Part shown: positions 35,558 through 42,287 of the stretch, one piece after another
Position numbering within the stretch: the first letter of the stretch is position 1
How the letters are laid out: the number at the start of each line of letters is the position of its first letter
From: Streptomyces sp. GESEQ-35
GTDB taxonomy: Bacteria; Actinomycetota; Actinomycetes; Streptomycetales; Streptomycetaceae
Reading direction: 5' to 3'
Length of the DNA stretch: 64,000 bases
NCBI RefSeq assembly: GCF_017948485.1
Contig: NZ_JAFFSX010000028.1
Span: 97,748-161,747 of the forward strand
The notes under the pieces: generated by a model
Seen by the model: the letters and a program-made list of their open reading frames with translations, nothing else
Databases searched by the model: none
What the model was told of the DNA's origin: nothing
Made by a program: the position numbers and the translations under genes

Positions 35558-36313
35558 TCAGCCGAGTCGGGGCAGACCCAACTGGCCCACGGGAGGCGCC
35601 GCGACCTGGCCCAGGCCGAGCCCGGGTACCTGCGGTACGCCGCCGCCGGTCGGCGCGATCAGCGGGTTGATGAGCGGGTTCACCTCGGGGTTCACCTGCG
35701 GGTTGACCTGCGGGGCGACACGCGGCGGCGGCTCCGGGTTGAACACCTGCGGAACGGCGACCTGCGGGGCGACCTGCGGAGTGACCTGCGGTGACGACTG
35801 CGGGGAGACCTGCGGCACCACCTGCGGCTGCTGCGGAGCGGCCTGCTGCTGCTGGCCGTAAGGCGAGTTGGAGGCCTGCGCAGTGCCCGCCGACGACGCC
35901 CACGCGGAGGCCTGGCCACCCTGCTGCGGGGCAGGAGCCGGGGCGGGGGCCGGGGCCGGCGCCGGGGCCGGTGCGTACTGGGGCGCCGGCTGGTGGTACG
36001 ACTGCGGCCCCCTGGCCTCCGCGGTGCCCGTCGAATTGGCCACCGCCTGAGCCTGCTGCGGCGGCTGGTACTGGGGGGCGGGCGCGTACTGGGGCGCCTG
36101 GTACTGGGGAGCGGGCGCCGGTGCGTAGTACTGGGGCGCCTGGTACTGAGGAGCGGGCGCCGGTGCGTACTGAGGCGCCGGGTAGTACGGGGGAGCAGGC
36201 GCCGCGGCGGCGCCGTACCCGACGGGAGAGTCGGCATGGCTGACGCCGGCGCCGATGGCGGACAGACCGCCGGCCGTTGCTACGACGAGCGCGGCCTTGT
36301 GAAGCTTGCGCAT
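35558..36313 (-). CDS. Pro/Gln-rich secreted repeat protein, family B
   Basis: 251 aa with signal MRKLHKAALVVATAGGLSAI, then GAGVSHA. The mature protein has no cysteine and is built of low-complexity repeats: APQYAPAPAPQYQ units (about residues 45-90), an AP-run, and PQVxPQ / NPQVNPEVNPLINPL units at the C-terminus. The latter resemble those of the gene at 36711. It is likely an extended surface or matrix protein. Its leader sequence is shared with other family-B genes. Confidence 0.78.
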   Translation of the reverse strand: MRKLHKAALVVATAGGLSAIGAGVSHADSPVGYGAAAAPAPPYYPAPQYAPAPAPQYQAPQYYAPAPAPQYQAPQYAPAPQYQPPQQAQAVANSTGTAEARGPQSYHQPAPQYAPAPAPAPAPAPAPAPQQGGQASAWASSAGTAQASNSPYGQQQQAAPQQPQVVPQVSPQSSPQVTPQVAPQVAVPQVFNPEPPPRVAPQVNPQVNPEVNPLINPLIAPTGGGVPQVPGLGLGQVAAPPVGQLGLPRLG

Positions 36314-36710
36314 GGAACCCTCATGCCCTTCATTACCTGTGCAAGGAAATCCGTTGTATTCAGTGCAGTCTTGCGTGCGCTCAGTCTGATGTTCGTGCTG
36401 CGCCCTGACAGGGGTAATTCCTGGGCTGTCATGTGGACTTCACGCTGGAGCCGGCAGCGGATCCGGCGCCCCTCTCTGAATTCAAGATCGCCGCCCTCTC
36501 TCAGCTGGCAACGAAATTTCCCCCGGCCTGGTCACGGGGTCCAAAACCTCGTCACTCATTTGCCATCGATCGGATTATCGGCTCACGCTGCAAATGGGTG
36601 ACCGCACCCCGACTCACGTGACTGGCACCGTACTTATCTCGTTGGCTGCACTGGCACACATCAGCATTTCAATACGTTCCGTGCACAGGTCAATGAAGGG
36701 CCGAGGTTCC
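36314..36710. other. 397-bp divergent promoter region in the secreted-protein cluster
   Basis: No gene is seen. It separates two family-B genes transcribed outwards. Both ends carry the family-B leader (CACAGGTAATGAAGGGC-type, then GAGGTTCCATGCGCAAGCTT), at 36314-36345 on the minus strand and 36685-36720 on the plus strand. The middle is AT-richer than the neighbours. Confidence 0.65.
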
Positions 36711-37193
36711 ATGCGCAAGCTTCAGCAGGTCGCGCTCGTCGTCGCAGCAGCCGGCGGTCTGTCCACCGTCGGCGCCGGCCCAAGTTTCTCCGCCGCTCCC
36801 GTGGCGTACAACGGTGCCCCGCCCCCCGTTTCGCAGCCGGACGCGCAGGCCGCCTCGCTGACTTCATCTCAGGCCACTGCGCACAGTTCCGGCCCGGGCA
36901 TGCAGCGGCAGGCCGCCCCGCAGCGGGGCGCCGATGTCAGCCCGCAGGTCAACCCCCAGCTCAGCCCCCAGCTCAACCCGCAGATCACCCCGCAGGCCGC
37001 GCCGGCCCCGGCGCAGGGTGACCCGCTGAGCCAGACCAACCTCTTCCGCCCCTCCCAGGAGTGCAGCCCGCAGTCCGTGCTCAACGCTGCTGTCCCGGTC
37101 GCCGTACTCGCCGCCGCCGAGAACAAGGGCGTCGACTGCGACCAGGCGAACAGCCAGGCGAATTCCTTCGCCCACGCCCGCGCCGGCCGCTAG
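36711..37193 (+). CDS. Small secreted protein, family B with Cys C-domain
   Basis: 160 aa from ATG 36711. The signal is MRKLQQVALVVAAAGGLSTV. A PQVNPQLSPQLNPQITPQ repeat stretch is followed by a C-terminal domain with two Cys (LFRPSQECSPQSVLNAAVPV, then AENKGVDCDQANSQANSFAH). The same domain forms almost the whole mature part of the gene at 40101. No enzyme motif. A role at the aerial or cell surface is only inferred. Confidence 0.78.
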   Translation: MRKLQQVALVVAAAGGLSTVGAGPSFSAAPVAYNGAPPPVSQPDAQAASLTSSQATAHSSGPGMQRQAAPQRGADVSPQVNPQLSPQLNPQITPQAAPAPAQGDPLSQTNLFRPSQECSPQSVLNAAVPVAVLAAAENKGVDCDQANSQANSFAHARAGR

Positions 37194-37348
37194 GGCGTAT
37201 TCCAGAAGTGGACCAAGGCCGGGCGGCGTTGATACCGAAGGGCATCGACGCCGCCCAGCACCGCGCGGTCACCGCGAGCCACCACGGGCTCGGCGTCCGC
37301 CGCGAAGCGACTGTGCAGGTCGTGGCCGTAGACGAATGGCGCGCTCAT
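37190..37348 (-). CDS. Possible short gene or gene remnant
   Basis: 52 codons from ATG 37348 (MSAPFVYGHDLHSRFAADAE) to a stop overlapping the stop of the plus-strand gene. Third codon positions are mostly G or C, so it reads like real protein. There is no ribosome site and no recognised family, so it may be a fragment left by rearrangement. Confidence 0.3.
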   Translation of the reverse strand: MSAPFVYGHDLHSRFAADAEPVVARGDRAVLGGVDALRYQRRPALVHFWNTP

Positions 37349-37498
37349 GCGCGATGCGGCTTTAAGGGTGGCTTCTAGTACGAGATCACGAACCCCGGCG
37401 CGTCGCCGGGCATGTTGGGATATTTCCTATTAATCTCCCGTAACTGTACGAAGTCGATCTTTCACAGATCGAACCCACCTCACTCCACCGGAGATGAC
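37194..37498. other. 305-bp region before the family-A gene at 37499
   Basis: The left part holds the possible short minus-strand frame. The right part, from 37420, is a promoter/leader duplicated before the gene at 38020. Confidence 0.6.
37420..37498 (+). promoter_or_regulatory. Conserved family-A promoter/leader, copy 1
   Basis: An ATATTTCCTATTA block, then CGTAAC at 37439-37444 and the inverted repeat TCGATCT (37454-37460) / AGATCGA (37466-37472), then CCACCGGAGATGACATG with the ribosome site. Nearly the same sequence stands at 37940-38019. CGTAAC resembles the -35 of sigma-BldN promoters; the -10 match is poor. Confidence 0.6.
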
Positions 37499-37792
37499 AT
37501 GCACAAGCTTCGCAAGGCCGCCGTGGTGGTCGTCGCCCTCGGCAGCGTCGGGATCCTGAGCGCCGGCTCCGCCAGCGCCAACGGCCAGGACGGTCACGGC
37601 GGCAAGGACGGGGGCAAGTTCAGCGTCCTGCAGAGCTCCAACTGCAAGTCGCACGACCTGAACCTCGACGTCCTCGGCCAGGTCGGCATCCTCAACGGCC
37701 TGCTGGGCAACGCGCTCAACGGCGAGGGCAACGCCGGTGGGCAGGACACCCACCTCGGCTCGTCGATGGGCTGCAACAACAGCGCGTTCTGA
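37499..37792 (+). CDS. Small secreted protein, family A, copy 2
   Basis: 97 aa. Signal MHKLRKAAVVVVALGSVGIL ends SASANGQD. A Gly/His/Asp-rich linker is followed by the core SSNCKSHDLNLDVLGQVGIL, NGLLGNALNGEGNAG and SSMGCNNSAF. It is about 70% alike to the next family-A gene over the core, indicating recent duplication. Probably exported by Sec. Confidence 0.82.
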   Translation: MHKLRKAAVVVVALGSVGILSAGSASANGQDGHGGKDGGKFSVLQSSNCKSHDLNLDVLGQVGILNGLLGNALNGEGNAGGQDTHLGSSMGCNNSAF

Positions 37793-37939
37793 TCGCGTGA
37801 TGGCCGCACTGGCGGCCTAGAGCCGGAAACAGGTCCCGGTATCGAGCCTCAGGCCCGGTGCCGGGACCCCTTTTAATTTCCGGCCTTCGGCCAAGGTGGT
37901 GACTCTTTCTCGAATTCGGCGTGCCGTCAGGTGCTTTGA

Positions 37940-38019
37940 AATATTTCCTATTACCCTCCGTAACTGTACGAAGTCGATCTGTTGCAGATCGCACCCACTC
38001 CACTCCACCGGAGATGAAC
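37940..38019 (+). promoter_or_regulatory. Conserved family-A promoter/leader, copy 2
   Basis: Same layout as the copy at 37420: ATATTTCCTATTA, CGTAAC at 37959-37964, TCGATCT (37974-37980) with AGATCG (37986-37991), then CCACCGGAGATGAACATG. Conservation of 5' DNA along with the gene suggests a shared regulator. Confidence 0.6.
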
Positions 38020-38334
38020 ATGCACAAGCTCCGCAAGGCCGCCGTCCTGGTCGTCGCCCTCGGCAGCGTCGGACTCCTGAGCGCCGGCACCGCCCTCGCC
38101 GACGGGCACGACGGGCACGGGGGCAAGGGCGGCCGGGGCAAGAACGGCACGACCATCAACGTCCAGCAGAGCACCAACTGTAGGTCGCACGACGCCAACG
38201 TCTCCGTCCTCGGCCAGGTCGGCGTCCTCAACGGCGTGGGTGGCAACCTGCTGAACGGCGAGGGCAACACGGGCACGCAGGAGACCGGTCTGGGCTCGTC
38301 GATGGGCTGCGACAACACCGCCTTCGACAAGTAA
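38020..38334 (+). CDS. Small secreted protein, family A, copy 3
   Basis: 104 aa from ATG 38020 (an ATG at 38014 is also in frame). Signal MHKLRKAAVLVVALGSVGLL ends ALADGHDG. Linker HGGKGGRGKNG, then the core STNCRSHDANVSVLGQVGVL, NGVGGNLLNGEGNTG and SSMGCDNTAFDK. Same fold and spacing as the copies at 35219 and 37499. Confidence 0.82.
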   Translation: MHKLRKAAVLVVALGSVGLLSAGTALADGHDGHGGKGGRGKNGTTINVQQSTNCRSHDANVSVLGQVGVLNGVGGNLLNGEGNTGTQETGLGSSMGCDNTAFDK

Positions 38335-38356
38335 ATTAAGCCAAAGCCTCAGAATG

Positions 38357-38394
38357 AAAATGCCGGACCGGGATCAATCCCGGTCCGGCATTTT
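38357..38394. terminator. Bidirectional terminator in the secreted-protein cluster
   Basis: A long perfect hairpin: AAAATGCCGGACCGGGAT at 38357-38374 pairs with its complement at 38377-38394, giving T-runs on both strands. It serves the convergent genes at 38020 and 38406. Confidence 0.9.
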
Positions 38395-38405
38395 CTGATC
38401 TGGCC

Positions 38406-38753
38406 TCAGAAGTCGAATTTCGGCACCTTGACACCCTTGGGCAGCTCGATCTTGTTGGAGCACTCCACGACCGGCCCGATCCTGGTGGACCCGCCGTTCA
38501 CCGTGGCGCTCTGGGGGAACGCCAGGCGCGGCCGTTCGATCGTCGAGCAGTCGCTCTTCTGCTGGATGGCGTACCCGCCCTGCTTGTCCTTGCGGACGGT
38601 CTCGCTCTTGCGAACACACGTGATGTCGCCCTGGGCGGAGGTCTTGCAATCACGCGCGGGCACTTCGGCGTACGCCTGCCCGGCACCGCCGTAGATCACG
38701 GCGAGAGTTCCAAGGAGCCCAGAGACGGTTGCGATCTTCTGTCGACCGATCAT
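38406..38753 (-). CDS. Small secreted protein, family C, copy 1
   Basis: 115 aa. AAGGA precedes ATG 38753. Signal MIGRQKIATVSGLLGTLAVI ends QAYAEVPA. The mature part has four Cys (ARDCKTSAQGDITCVRK, KSDCSTIERP and VVECSNKI) and the motif STRIGPVVECSNKIELPKGV. The gene at 39605 shares the signal (KIAxVxGLLGxLA), the DCxxxxxGxIxC pattern and the TRIGPxxxC motif. Function unknown. Confidence 0.78.
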   Translation of the reverse strand: MIGRQKIATVSGLLGTLAVIYGGAGQAYAEVPARDCKTSAQGDITCVRKSETVRKDKQGGYAIQQKSDCSTIERPRLAFPQSATVNGGSTRIGPVVECSNKIELPKGVKVPKFDF

Positions 38754-38931
38754 GTGCTGCTTTCCTTTGCAATTGAGGCCCGGCGCCTGGGCCGTTGACC
38801 GGCGCGGGCCCGAGCATTGCTGCAGCCCGGGCGCGCACCCTGGTGGGTTTGCTGCGCGTCCGGGCTGCCTTCAGATCGTGCAATGTGCATACGTTGTTCC
38901 GACGGAGGTCGACGCGCTTGTCGTGACGCTC

Positions 38932-39018
38932 CTATGGGGCCCACTGTGGCGCGGAATGCGGAGCCACCCGACCCGCCGCTGTCACGACGAAAATCGCAGT
39001 GCCCTGAAACTCGCGCGT
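38932..39018 (-). pseudogene. Decayed 5' fragment of a family-B gene
   Basis: On the minus strand from 39018 the reading TREFQGTAIFVVTAAG parallels the family start MRKFQRVAVVAAAIAG, with ACG in place of ATG and many changes. It runs to a stop at 38932-38934. It lies just downstream of the intact family-B gene at 39037, as expected for an old tandem copy. Confidence 0.35.
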
Positions 39019-39036
39019 CGAACCCACGGCGCTTGT

Positions 39037-39351
39037 TTACCTGGCGATGTACGGAGCGGAGTACTCGCCGTAGCCCTCGGGCGCGGCGTACTGCGGAGCA
39101 GCCTGGGGGGCAGCCTGCGGGGCGGCCTGCGGAGCAGCCTGGGGGGCAGCCTGCGGAGCGGCCTGCGGAGCGGAGTGCGTCCCGCCGTGCGGGGTGCCCG
39201 ACGTGGCCACAGCGTTGGCCTGCGAGGTTGCCACCGCGACGACGTCCGTACCGTCGTTCTCGTGGGCGAAGGCCGTACCGGCGCCGGCACCCATGGCGGA
39301 CAGACCTGCGATGGCTGCGGCTACGACCGCAACGCGCTGAAACTTGCGCAT
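39037..39351 (-). CDS. Small secreted protein, family B, PQAA-repeat type
   Basis: 104 aa. Signal MRKFQRVAVVAAAIAGLSAM ends TAFAHEND. The mature part has an alanine/threonine stretch (VVAVATSQANAVATSG), then six to seven PQAA units and a Tyr-rich end (YAAPEGYGEYSAPYIAR). No Cys. The 12-bp repeat unit in the DNA could vary in copy number. Confidence 0.75.
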   Translation of the reverse strand: MRKFQRVAVVAAAIAGLSAMGAGAGTAFAHENDGTDVVAVATSQANAVATSGTPHGGTHSAPQAAPQAAPQAAPQAAPQAAPQAAPQYAAPEGYGEYSAPYIAR

Positions 39352-39552
39352 TGAATTGACCCTTTCTTTCCGGGGCTTGATGCCCTGGCTTGACTACTTA
39401 GTGTGAGCATATACACGCAGACCGTAGCAATTTGGGACCTTTTGTCCTTCTGTGTGTCGTGTCGGATGAGAGAGCTGGCGATGTAGAAACGACGTTTCCC
39501 CGAGGGGGAGTCACGGGTAGCGGGGCGCGGTCACCCGTTTGCCGAAACGGCG

Positions 39553-39586
39553 GATGGCCGGTCCAAGTCGCCCTGGTCCGGCCATC
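39553..39586 (-). terminator. Terminator of the family-C gene at 39605
   Basis: GATGGCCGG at 39553-39561 pairs with CCGGCCATC at 39578-39586, extended inwards with one mismatch. Confidence 0.65.
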
Positions 39587-39604
39587 GTTGTTCGAGGGGA
39601 GGGC

Positions 39605-39973
39605 TCAGCCGCCCAGCAGGCGAGCCAGCAACGGGCCGCCGTCCTTGCTGTCACTGTTGGGTGCCGGCGCTCCGGGCGTCAGGTCGGCACAGGTGATCTG
39701 GGGCCCGATCCGCGTCTGCCCGTTGTTCAGCAGGCCAGGGGCAGGCAGGGTCAAGGGTTGCGTCGGCTGGCAGTTCACTGTCCGGTTGACGGTGAATCCG
39801 TCACCCTCGGGGGTCTGGCCCACGATCCGCTGGGCGCAGACGATGTTGCCCTCGGCGTCGAACGTGCAGACGCCCGGGCCTCCTGCGGCGTAGGCCTGGG
39901 AGGTGCCGATGAAGGTCATGGCGAGGCCGCCGAGAAGTCCCGTGACGGCCGCGATCTTCTTCCCGTTGAACAT
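39605..39973 (-). CDS. Small secreted protein, family C, copy 2
   Basis: 122 aa from ATG 39973, preceded by AAGGAG. Signal MFNGKKIAAVTGLLGGLAMT ends QAYAAGG. Four Cys in the mature part (GVCTFDAEGNIVCAQR, VNCQPTQP, ITCADL). The motif QTRIGPQITC matches the paralogue at 38406. A Gly/Leu-rich C-terminus follows (DGGPLLARLLGG). Confidence 0.78.
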   Translation of the reverse strand: MFNGKKIAAVTGLLGGLAMTFIGTSQAYAAGGPGVCTFDAEGNIVCAQRIVGQTPEGDGFTVNRTVNCQPTQPLTLPAPGLLNNGQTRIGPQITCADLTPGAPAPNSDSKDGGPLLARLLGG

Positions 39974-40033
39974 GTGTTGCGTCTCCTTTGTGGGGGATAC
40001 CGGAGGCCGCGTGCTCCGGGCGGCCGCACGTGA

Positions 40034-40068
40034 ACGGGCCCCTTCGGGGGTGCCCCCGAGGGGCCCGT
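40034..40068 (-). terminator. Terminator of the family-B gene at 40101
   Basis: ACGGGCCCCTTCGGGGG at 40034-40050 pairs with CCCCCGAGGGGCCCGT at 40053-40068 with one interruption. Confidence 0.7.
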
Positions 40069-40100
40069 GGAAGGCGTCGCGCACGACTACGCCGCCGACG

Positions 40101-40367
40101 TCAGCCAGTGAAGGCGTTGTTGAACTGGCCGCAGGTGGTGTCGAAGGTCTCGGCGAAACCGAGCACGCCGATCGGGAGGTCGCCCTCGGCCACCGTCTGC
40201 GGGCTGCACTCCTGGTAGGGGCGGTAGAGGTCGGACACGTGCTGCCGGTCGGCGGCCTTCGGTGCGCGCCCGCCGTCGTAGGCGAAGGCGGTACCGGCAC
40301 TGGCACCGACGGCGGTAAGGCTGCCGGCCGCCGCTGCGGCGATCATGACCTGCTGAAGCTTGCGCAT
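40101..40367 (-). CDS. Small secreted protein, family B, Cys C-domain only
   Basis: 88 aa. Signal MRKLQQVMIAAAAAGSLTAV ends TAFAYDGG. The mature part (LYRPYQECSPQTVAEGDLPI, GVLGFAETFDTTCGQFNNAF) is a short form of the C-terminal domain of the gene at 36711, with both Cys kept. Its leader is the common family-B leader. Confidence 0.8.
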   Translation of the reverse strand: MRKLQQVMIAAAAAGSLTAVGASAGTAFAYDGGRAPKAADRQHVSDLYRPYQECSPQTVAEGDLPIGVLGFAETFDTTCGQFNNAFTG

Positions 40368-40707
40368 GGAACCCTCGGTCTTTCATTACCTGTACGTCGA
40401 GGCTGATTGCCTACCGTGACTGAATGAACACTAGCAGTAGCGATCTACCGTATTCCACACCGGTGATATCCCGTGTCCCGGCGGGGACATGGGGGCATAT
40501 GAGGGCTTCTCGGAACTCGGTGGAATGCACCGTGGCGCGCACTCGGCCTGCGGTGGTGACGGCTCAACCGTGCCTGGCGCGGGCTTAATTGCCTAAGGTG
40601 TGAAGATCGGCCTGCCGGAGCCTTTGAGGGCCGGAATGGGGGGAGGCCGGCTATGCGCGGAGTTTCATTCCAACTCGTCCGCGCAATAGCCCCGTTCGTA
40701 CTGTCAG
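40368..40707. other. 340-bp region between the secreted-protein cluster and tRNA-Thr
   Basis: No gene is seen. The left end holds the family-B leader (minus strand, about 40368-40396). The rest is AT-richer than average, with no recognised integrase site or repeat. Confidence 0.6.
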
Positions 40708-40781
40708 AGCCCCCTGTCGGAATCGAACCGACGACCTGATCATTACAAGTGACCCGCTCTGGCCATCTGAGCTAAGGAGGC
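40708..40781 (-). tRNA. tRNA-Thr (anticodon UGU)
   Basis: 74 nt on the minus strand. The acceptor arm GCCTCCT pairs with AGGGGGC, the D stem is GCTC/GAGC, the anticodon stem GGTCA/TGATC encloses loop CTTGTAA with anticodon TGT, and the T arm is GTCGG-TTCGATT-CCGAC. CCA is not encoded. It marks the right edge of the accessory segment. Confidence 0.95.
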
Positions 40782-40898
40782 AGCGCGTACAACGACGCCG
40801 TACGCGAAGGCGCCACCACTGTACACAGAGTGCGTTTCCCCAAGCCACGAGGTTCGCGACGTGCCGACCGGCGGCACCGTGGGTAACCGTCCGTGTAC

Positions 40899-41375
40899 CT
40901 AGGCCGTGCCCAGCCCTGTCAGCGCCTCGTCCGTCAGCCGGTACACCGTCCACTCGTCCTGGGGGCGGGCGCCGAGCGACTCGTAGAAGTCGATCGCCGG
41001 GCGGTTCCAGTCGAGGACGGACCACTCCAGGCGGCCGTAGGCGCGTGCCACGCACAGCCGGGCCAGCTCGGTGAGCAGGGCCTTGCCGTGGCCGGCGCCG
41101 CGGGCGGTGGGGCGGACGTAGAGGTCCTCCAGGTAGATGCCGTGGACGCCGCGCCAGGTGGAGAAGTTGAGGAACCAGAGCGCGAAGCCCACCGGTTCGC
41201 CCGTCGTGTCGTCGGCGGCGATGTGGGCGTAGGCGGCCGGGTGGTCGCCGAACAGTGCCTCGCGCAGCTGCTCCTCGGTCGCCCTGGCCTCCTGAGGGGC
41301 CTTCTCGTACTCGGCGAGTTCGCGGATCAGGGTGTGGATGACGGGGATGTCGGCGGGGGTCGCGGTGCGAATCAT
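40899..41375 (-). CDS. GNAT-family N-acetyltransferase
   Basis: 158 aa from ATG 41375 (MIRTATPADIPVIHTLIREL). The acetyl-CoA loop is LYVRPTARGAGHGKALLTEL, followed by LEWSVLDWNRPAIDFYESLG. This resembles the diamine/spermidine acetyltransferase branch of GNAT. The substrate is not determinable. It lies 9 bp downstream of the kinase-like gene, probably co-transcribed. Confidence 0.88.
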   Translation of the reverse strand: MIRTATPADIPVIHTLIRELAEYEKAPQEARATEEQLREALFGDHPAAYAHIAADDTTGEPVGFALWFLNFSTWRGVHGIYLEDLYVRPTARGAGHGKALLTELARLCVARAYGRLEWSVLDWNRPAIDFYESLGARPQDEWTVYRLTDEALTGLGTA

Positions 41376-41384
41376 GGGGGGAGG

Positions 41385-42287
41385 CTAGCCGGGGTGGCCG
41401 CGCAGGCGGCGGGCGATTTCGAGGTGGGCCGCGACAGGGGCGTGGCCCTCCTCGATCTGCCACACCGAGTTCTGTAGCACCCTGCCCAGCGTCCAGGCGT
41501 GCGCCCGGTTGCGGTCCAGCCCCAGCACCTCCGTCATCGCGTCGAACCGCCACCGGACCTCGTCCGCGTCGAAGCGGTTCCACAGTGCGGGGAGGAGGTC
41601 GAAGCCGGGGTCGCCGGCGAGCGGCTTGGGGTCGATGGCGAGCCAGGGTGCACGGTCGGAGGCGAGCACGTTCTCGAAGTGCAGGTCCCAGTGCAGCAGC
41701 CGGTCACCGGGCTCGTCGGCGACCTCGCGCACCGCTGCCGCGCAGTCCGCGAGCAGCCGTCGTACGGCTGGTTCCCAGACGCGGGGCAGTACCGCCGAGG
41801 CGCGGTCCAGCAGTCCCGCCGCGATGTCGCCGAGCCGCCGCAGCCCCGGCGGGGCCGGGACGGCCGTCAGCCGGGCCAGCAGCCGGGCGATGACCAGTGT
41901 GGCCTCGCGGGAGTCGGGCAGGCCGGCCAACTGCCGCTTCGAGTCGAGCCGTTCGAGCAGCAGGGTGCCCGTGTCGTCGTCGGACTCCAGCAGCCGTACG
42001 GCCCCGTCGCCGTTCCAGACCCGCAGCGCGACCGGCTCTCCCACGGTCTCCTCGTCGATGTCCTGGAGCTTGAGCACGGCCGGCGTTCCGTCGGCCCGCA
42101 GCACCGGGAGGACCAGAGCGCACTGGCCGTACATCGACGGCCCGTTCAGTCGCAGCTCCCAGGAGTCCAGGAACCGCGCGGCCCGCCCCGGGAGTTCGGC
42201 GACGAAGGCCGGACGCTGCCCGGCAATCAGTTCGTCCGGAATGTCGATCACCTTCCGGACCCTACCCGCGTGCGTGAATCGGTTCAT
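41385..42287 (-). CDS. Aminoglycoside/hydroxyurea antibiotic-resistance kinase family
   Basis: 300 aa from ATG 42287. Kinase-like fold: catalytic loop LLHWDLHFENVLASD (His, Asp and Asn positions) and metal motif AIDPKPLAGDPGFDLLP. It belongs to the APH(6)/streptomycin 6-kinase-like group that phosphorylates aminoglycosides or hydroxyurea, but many members have other substrates. The start codon overlaps the start of the divergent rhomboid remnant. Confidence 0.85.
   Translation of the reverse strand: MNRFTHAGRVRKVIDIPDELIAGQRPAFVAELPGRAARFLDSWELRLNGPSMYGQCALVLPVLRADGTPAVLKLQDIDEETVGEPVALRVWNGDGAVRLLESDDDTGTLLLERLDSKRQLAGLPDSREATLVIARLLARLTAVPAPPGLRRLGDIAAGLLDRASAVLPRVWEPAVRRLLADCAAAVREVADEPGDRLLHWDLHFENVLASDRAPWLAIDPKPLAGDPGFDLLPALWNRFDADEVRWRFDAMTEVLGLDRNRAHAWTLGRVLQNSVWQIEEGHAPVAAHLEIARRLRGHPG

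Noticed and set aside
35900..36250. Repeated DNA that could be mistaken for a CRISPR array
   Set aside because: The repeats are in frame and encode APQYQ-type units of a secreted protein. There are no unique spacers of constant length and no cas genes.
37194..37411. Transposase or IS remnant between secreted genes
   Set aside because: No DDE motif and no terminal inverted repeats. Only a short unassigned frame is present.
39080..39180. 12-bp tandem repeats as a non-coding repeat array
   Set aside because: They encode PQAA units within an intact small secreted gene.
35219..40367. Chaplin or rodlin assignment for the small secreted proteins
   Set aside because: The chaplin core (Cys-x-N-x-V-x-V-I-G-L-L-N-P) and the rodlin layout are not matched. 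Only size, signal peptide and two-Cys pattern are similar.
40708..40781. tRNA-Thr as attachment site of an integrated element
   Set aside because: No integrase gene is nearby and I found no second copy of the tRNA 3' end in the window.
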